Shown here: piece after piece, positions 30,054 to 34,512 of the stretch
Layout: each line of letters begins with the position of its first letter
How positions within the stretch are numbered: position 1 is the first letter of the stretch
NCBI RefSeq assembly: GCF_000787375.1
Contig: NZ_JRJU01000044.1
Span: forward strand, 1-34,512
DNA: 34,512 nt
Reading direction: 5' to 3'
From: Halalkalibacter okhensis
GTDB taxonomy: Bacteria > Bacillota > Bacilli > Bacillales > Bacillaceae_D
Position numbers and translations under genes: made by a program
The notes under the pieces: generated by a model
The model's input: the letters and a program-made list of their open reading frames with translations, nothing else
Database searches by the model: none
Told to the model about the DNA's origin: nothing

Positions 30054-31670
30054 TCATTTCATGTCAACTTCTTTATTGTAAAAGTTTCTAGGGATACTAA
30101 GTTCGGAATGTCTTAACTCCTTTTCTGAAAATCTTTTTTTACTCTGTGATGCAAAAGGACATAAAAGAGTTGAATATTTAATTGTTTTGTCCCACCAATG
30201 AAATTCAATCGGTTCTTCTGTGTCTTTTGATGGGAATATGACTGTGAAAAAAGCCAGATCTTTATAGATGTACTGTCTAAAATTAGCCTCTTCTCTTGCT
30301 TCACTATATTTTGTTGAGATACGTAACCAATTCATATAATGGTTTGACAATAAAACACTAATAATTTTATTGATAATCCAATTCAAACCCACAAGCTCTT
30401 TATCTCGAACATAGTCATAATAATCGATCCATTCATCAACAAATGATTTAATGAAGTCTCGATCTAAACCAGAAGCAACATCCAGATCATAAGGATATTT
30501 TCTATTTGCATGACCATACCTATCAACTTCATAAAAATGATCAATTTCATCAATTGATTTTCTCCAAAATACATATGCATAAGCGTGAGGACAAATTGGT
30601 GGGAATGACTTGTTCTCTTCTTTTAATAAACGAACTAATCGCTTAACACATGTTCTATGCTCTGGATAGATTGTATTCCTAATGTGACGAGCGAACGCTT
30701 TAACTGTTTTTTGTGAGTTATTATAAATATAGTCGTAGTGTTGTTGGTATTTAGGGTTATTGTTTAAAAGTGTCCAGGAATCCACGACATCATTAATTTG
30801 GCTGTTCTTTAATAAATAATTTGCATTCTGTAGTTCGTTTTCGTTTATGCCAATTTTTAGCGAATTAATATAGTTCGAGGTTTCTATTTTATGATAAGTA
30901 TATTCATATTCCTTAGAGATTTTAAAATCACTATCGACCACTGAAATCAATTTTTCTAATACCTCTGAATCATCTTCCAAGTCAATTCCAGAAAAGAACC
31001 TACATTTATTTAATCTGTTGATTTGACTCTGATCAAGATTCAACCAAGCATTCAATGCTTGAGATTGAATATCACCTATTGGTTTTTTCCATGAAAAAGT
31101 TGGATTTGGTGTAGTTTCGGATGTTAACCAACCGTTCCCACACTTACAAAGGAATGGTCCATCAGTATATTGATCAGAGAGCAAATAGGGTATTGGATTA
31201 CGACAATAAGGACAACCTTGAATTAATGGCAGCTTATGAAACGGACAAAAATGAATTAATTTGGATTGGAAAAATAAACTGTGGTAGCCAGTCTTTAAAC
31301 AATCAATACAAAAAAATAAGTCATCTCTAAAATAGTAACTAGAACTTTTATTAAAGTTATAGAAGCATTGAAATAACTTTTGCAATAAATAATTATTATG
31401 TTGGTGCAATGAAAATCCTAAGAATCGTTCAACTATATCTTCATCTAAACCATTTAAATGTATTAATTGTCGGTGTGTTTTTCCGAAACTCTTTAAATTT
31501 CTAACTTTCTCTACTCCAAATAATCGCAATATATCATTTGCATCAATAAAGTTGGTGAATTTTAGTTTTTCAAATATCCCCCATGGTGATTCATAAGAGT
31601 TAAACCAATCATTGTTCCAGTTTAACGTAGCATTTCTTTTATTTTTAGGAACTTCATGTTGTAAATTCAA
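30054..31670 (-). CDS. tniQ: TniQ/TnsD-family target-selection protein, proximal copy
   Basis: A 538-residue protein beginning with the ESPWGIFEKLKFTN block and carrying CxxC/H zinc-binding groups: FFCIDCLKTGYHSLFFQSK, FCPFHKLPL, GCPYCRNP and FLCKCGNGW. These are the TniQ-domain signatures; the long C-terminal half (about 200-538) is the part that in TnsD binds a specific attachment sequence. The start is TTG at 31670 with AAGGA upstream. It follows tnsC by 45 bp in the same unit. At this length it is TnsD-like rather than the short TniQ of CRISPR-associated transposons. Confidence 0.85.
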   Translation of the reverse strand: MNLQHEVPKNKRNATLNWNNDWFNSYESPWGIFEKLKFTNFIDANDILRLFGVEKVRNLKSFGKTHRQLIHLNGLDEDIVERFLGFSLHQHNNYLLQKLFQCFYNFNKSSSYYFRDDLFFCIDCLKTGYHSLFFQSKLIHFCPFHKLPLIQGCPYCRNPIPYLLSDQYTDGPFLCKCGNGWLTSETTPNPTFSWKKPIGDIQSQALNAWLNLDQSQINRLNKCRFFSGIDLEDDSEVLEKLISVVDSDFKISKEYEYTYHKIETSNYINSLKIGINENELQNANYLLKNSQINDVVDSWTLLNNNPKYQQHYDYIYNNSQKTVKAFARHIRNTIYPEHRTCVKRLVRLLKEENKSFPPICPHAYAYVFWRKSIDEIDHFYEVDRYGHANRKYPYDLDVASGLDRDFIKSFVDEWIDYYDYVRDKELVGLNWIINKIISVLLSNHYMNWLRISTKYSEAREEANFRQYIYKDLAFFTVIFPSKDTEEPIEFHWWDKTIKYSTLLCPFASQSKKRFSEKELRHSELSIPRNFYNKEVDMK

Positions 31671-31715
31671 ATGGAGTTATTCCTTTCAATATTGTAACGA
31701 AAAACAATTTAACTT

Positions 31716-32705
31716 TTAACCAAAAATAACGTTGGTTTCCGCTTCTATATAACCTGAGTTTTCAACTGCTTCTTCAAAATGCTCATCACTTAATCCTTCT
31801 AAATTTTCTCCTTCAACACCAAATTCTCTTAACAGGTATTCTATTGTTAAAGTAATATATTGCATTGGAATTTCTATTTTGGATCTTATTCCTGCAGCTT
31901 TTCTTAATTGTATAAAAGCTTCAAAGATTGAGTCGGTAAAATTTTTCAAACGAAATCCATTTAAATAAGCAGTAGGAAAATAATATCTAGTCATAGTCCA
32001 TGTTGTATCTTGTGGATATGAATATTTGTCGTAACCTTCTAGTATTTCTTCTAGATCACCTTTGGTTTTCACTCCGCTAAATTGATGTTGATGTACCATA
32101 AAACGTCCAATGATTTGTTGTTTCCCTTCGGCTCCAAATGAAGATCTGCGATTTACTAATTCATCTTGCCCTACTAAAAAGACGGTCAAGCTGATTCCTA
32201 CTCTATCTAAATCATTATAAATATCCATTAGCCAGCCATATTGCATGTCAACCAATCTTTGAGCATCATCTATAAAGAAGACGATTCTCCTCTTACCTGA
32301 TTGATTTGCTCGTTCAATTAAAAACCAGAGTAGACGTTGGCGCTTTTTATCTGCCTTGCCTGAAAAGGGAACCGCGTGGCCAATGTCTAGTAAAATATCT
32401 TGAAAGAAGATATTTTCGTTAGCATTTTTATATTCTCTAGACAAAAGAAAGTAAATTGGTATATTATCAAATTCTTCAGGTAGGATACGCATTAAATATT
32501 CTAATGCACGGGTTTTGCCTAATCGTGGTCTTCCATGGATGATAACACCCGTTGACCGATTAGTAAGACATTGAACAACTTTTTTATATAAATGATCAAT
32601 TTCATTTGTTCCAATTAGATAACGGCCTGTTTCTATTGGGTGAGTCCCTTTTGGAAATAATGGTCTTGTTTCTGGTAATGCTTCACTTTTAACTATAGGA
32701 TGCAT
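31716..32705 (-). CDS. tnsC: TnsC/TniB-type AAA+ transposition regulator
   Basis: A 329-residue AAA+ ATPase with Walker A GRPRLGKT (58-65), Walker B RIVFFIDDAQ and a sensor region FLVGQDEL. TnsC polymerises on DNA with ATP and passes target choice from TniQ/TnsD to the TnsB transposase. The length fits TniB/TnsC of short Tn7-like elements. ATG follows AGGTG and lies 8 bp after tnsB, so the two are co-translated. Confidence 0.9.
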   Translation of the reverse strand: MHPIVKSEALPETRPLFPKGTHPIETGRYLIGTNEIDHLYKKVVQCLTNRSTGVIIHGRPRLGKTRALEYLMRILPEEFDNIPIYFLLSREYKNANENIFFQDILLDIGHAVPFSGKADKKRQRLLWFLIERANQSGKRRIVFFIDDAQRLVDMQYGWLMDIYNDLDRVGISLTVFLVGQDELVNRRSSFGAEGKQQIIGRFMVHQHQFSGVKTKGDLEEILEGYDKYSYPQDTTWTMTRYYFPTAYLNGFRLKNFTDSIFEAFIQLRKAAGIRSKIEIPMQYITLTIEYLLREFGVEGENLEGLSDEHFEEAVENSGYIEAETNVIFG

Positions 32706-32713
32706 CTTTTCAC

Positions 32714-34512
32714 CTACTTTCTAAAATTAATAAAATATAGTTTTTCTGATTTTTTTATCTCTGATCCTTTTGACCTTTTTTTCTTTTCTCTGAGTTGTTT
32801 CTTCTGATTGAACTCATCATTTGTCTCAATAACATCATTTTCTTTTAATTCATTAGAATTTGAATAGAAAGTTGTCTCACGAATACTTTTTTCTAGAGCA
32901 GCTAATTTATTTCTAGTATTTTTATTTGATTTTGCATTTTCTAATAAAAAGTTATGATATATTTGGACAGCATCATCCTGGTTTGTAAAATGCATTAGTT
33001 TTCTATGGCGCATTTTAAAAATCTCTTGCCTTACAAGCAAAGTATGTGGAGTTATTCCCCATTTCCCTGACGCTTTTAAAAGTCCTAATTCTGAACCATC
33101 AGGATAAAATGCTTTTATTACACGAAGATCATCTGTATTAACTACTAAATCTAACTTCATCCCAATTAAACCATAAGAATTTGATAAAATTGGGTTGGTG
33201 TATCGGACATTTTCATATTGTATATATGGCCGACGTTTATCTTTGACATTGCCATTGATTGTTCGCTGCGCATGAAGAGTCATAAAAGCTGCCTCGCTTC
33301 TTTTTTCTATAGATATTTGATCAATAATCATAGGGTTTTGTTCAACCTTTTCTTTCATTATTTCAAGAGGAGAAAGGAAACTAATCCCTTCATGTGGCGT
33401 TCCATTATATTGAGCTATTAAGACCTCAGTAAGTTCCTCTATGTGCTCAGGTGAAATTCGATACTTAATCGCTTGTTTGGCCGCATCTTTCCGACGAGAA
33501 TCGTTAGGGTTGCTACCTGTTGTATTGGGCAATAGATGAAAACCATTTTCTTCCAGAATTCCATAGAACCGTTCTTGAATGCTTCTTCTCAAAGGTGATT
33601 CAACTGGTCCAGCATTTATTGCACATCCCACAACGTTTTTCAATCTGTCTTGCACTATTGTTGAAAGATTAGATCGAGCATTATCATAAAACATTTCTCC
33701 CCACACTGCCCATTGAGTTTCTGGAATAACCGCTGATGGAAATCCTCCATCTTTAGGATATTCAAGTCCAGAAATCGTAAAAGTTTTAGGTTGCCACGGA
33801 ACAATCGCATTTCGAATACACCTTAAAACATCTGAAGAATTGTATTCTTTATTAAAACTAATATGATAACCAAGAATATTTCTTGTAGCCACATCCATAA
33901 CAGTTAAGAGCCAGATTCTATTAATTTCTTTGACTACTTCTACTTCTTCAGGTGTATTTATTACAATAGCAAGGCTTAAATCTAGTTTGTGGCCATCAAA
34001 TTGAACACGTTCAAACGGTCTATTTATTAAAGATATTTGATTTGTTGATTCATAAATTGGAACTGATCTAAAATTCAATTCCTTAACATATCTGTAAAGG
34101 CTTCTTCTTCCTTGTTCAGAAGTATTAAAAGGATAATGAGGTGGCGCGATACCTAATTCACGACACTTTATTATAAATTTCTTATGGATATGTTTTGTTC
34201 TGGTATTAAGCTCAGATGCTGCCTTATTTTTTTGTTTAAAAACATGTCGATCTATTAATTCTCGTAGGTCAGGATATGTTTCCAATAACAGTTGAAATGC
34301 ACCATTGTTATTATCTTGTTTTGATTTAGGTAATGATTGTCGGTTGTAGGAATCAATACGCTTGTGGGGAATTAACGCTCTAAATCCCCACAGAACCCCT
34401 TGTTGATCAAACTTCAAACACTTTTTTAAAAAATACTTATTTGTGATCTATTAATTCCAGTTTCCTTATGAATTTGTGTATGTGTCTTGCTTTTAAAATA
34501 CATGAGGATTGC
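32714..34512 (-). pseudogene. tnsB: TnsB-type DDE transposase, frameshifted and cut by window edge
   Basis: The main frame (from about 34417 down to 32714) encodes 567 residues of a Mu/TnsB-like integrase: catalytic Asp141 (RVQFDGHKLDL), Asp245 (FYDNARSN) and Glu282 (SIQERFYG), spacing D-36-E, then a beta-barrel domain and a basic, TnsC-binding-type tail. There is no RBS at its first possible start. Upstream, another frame (34512-34426) encodes SKTHTQIHKETGINRSQISIF, a helix-turn-helix that belongs at the TnsB N-terminus. One extra T in the T6A6 stretch (34433-34422) would join them. The 5' end is beyond the window, as would be any tnsA. Confidence 0.82.

Noticed and set aside
29824-30057. 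77-codon minus-strand ORF between the tniQ genes
   Set aside because: It has no RBS, overlaps the start of the distal tniQ and runs through the terminator at 30008-30041.
28341-34512. CRISPR-associated transposon
   Set aside because: Both TniQ proteins are long and TnsD-like, and no Cas gene or repeat array is visible in the window.

Overview
The window looks like chromosomal accessory DNA from an endospore-forming member of the Bacillaceae; the species cannot be fixed from the sequence. The basis is AT-rich DNA, strong AGGAGG-type ribosome binding sites with frequent TTG and GTG starts, a SpoIVB sporulation protease, Bacillus-type small proteins (YkvS, YkvT and YpjA types), System II cytochrome c biogenesis genes, and Bacillus-style MntR-like and Zur-like operators. 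Most genes lie on the minus strand.

Layout. 1-849: 5' part of a glutamine-hydrolysing asparagine synthase. 1092-7210: envelope genes (DUF1405 YpjA-like protein, ferric-reductase-like membrane protein, SpoIVB, a C39-type peptidase on the plus strand, Lgt, YkvS, and a frameshifted methyltransferase). 7477-7690: two tiny overlapping plus-strand ORFs. 7920-9832: a VanX-type dipeptidase lipoprotein with an SH3 domain, paired with a TraX-family membrane protein. 10050-12458: small hypothetical genes, two of them frameshifted, around a LysM cell-wall hydrolase (YkvT type). 12657-17954: resA-resB-resC-ccdA-SHOCT-Asp-box lipoprotein. 18114-21239: lipoprotein, response regulator, histidine kinase and a small membrane protein. 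21548-25073: ZnuA-like zinc-binding lipoprotein, multicopper oxidase lipoprotein and a frameshifted double-AbrB regulator. 25265-27847: three-gene manganese ABC transporter with an MntR-like operator. 28341-34512: a Tn7-like transposition module (tnsB, tnsC and two tniQ/tnsD-family genes), cut by the right edge.

How it works together (inference). Thiol-disulfide handling (CcdA, ResA), haem attachment (ResB, ResC), a multicopper oxidase, metal-binding lipoproteins, Lgt to lipidate them and a two-component system suggest an extracytoplasmic metal/redox island, most likely copper-related. Its strongest support is a promoter pattern found by eye. Seven transcription units share TTCAYA, 5 bp, a TACAAA-like hexamer, 9 bp, then a -10 hexamer, with invariant spacing and no TTGACA -35 box. 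These precede the ypjA-like gene, the ferric-reductase-like gene, the C39 peptidase, lgt, the methyltransferase, the multicopper oxidase and the AbrB gene. The res and znuA promoters carry weaker copies. The tandem 11-bp repeat suits an OmpR/PhoP-type response regulator such as the one encoded at 19759-20457. The manganese, sporulation and transposon genes lack it.

Caution: five genes are broken by apparent one-base indels in or next to short homopolymers or G/A-rich runs. They may be real lesions or uncorrected sequencing indels.
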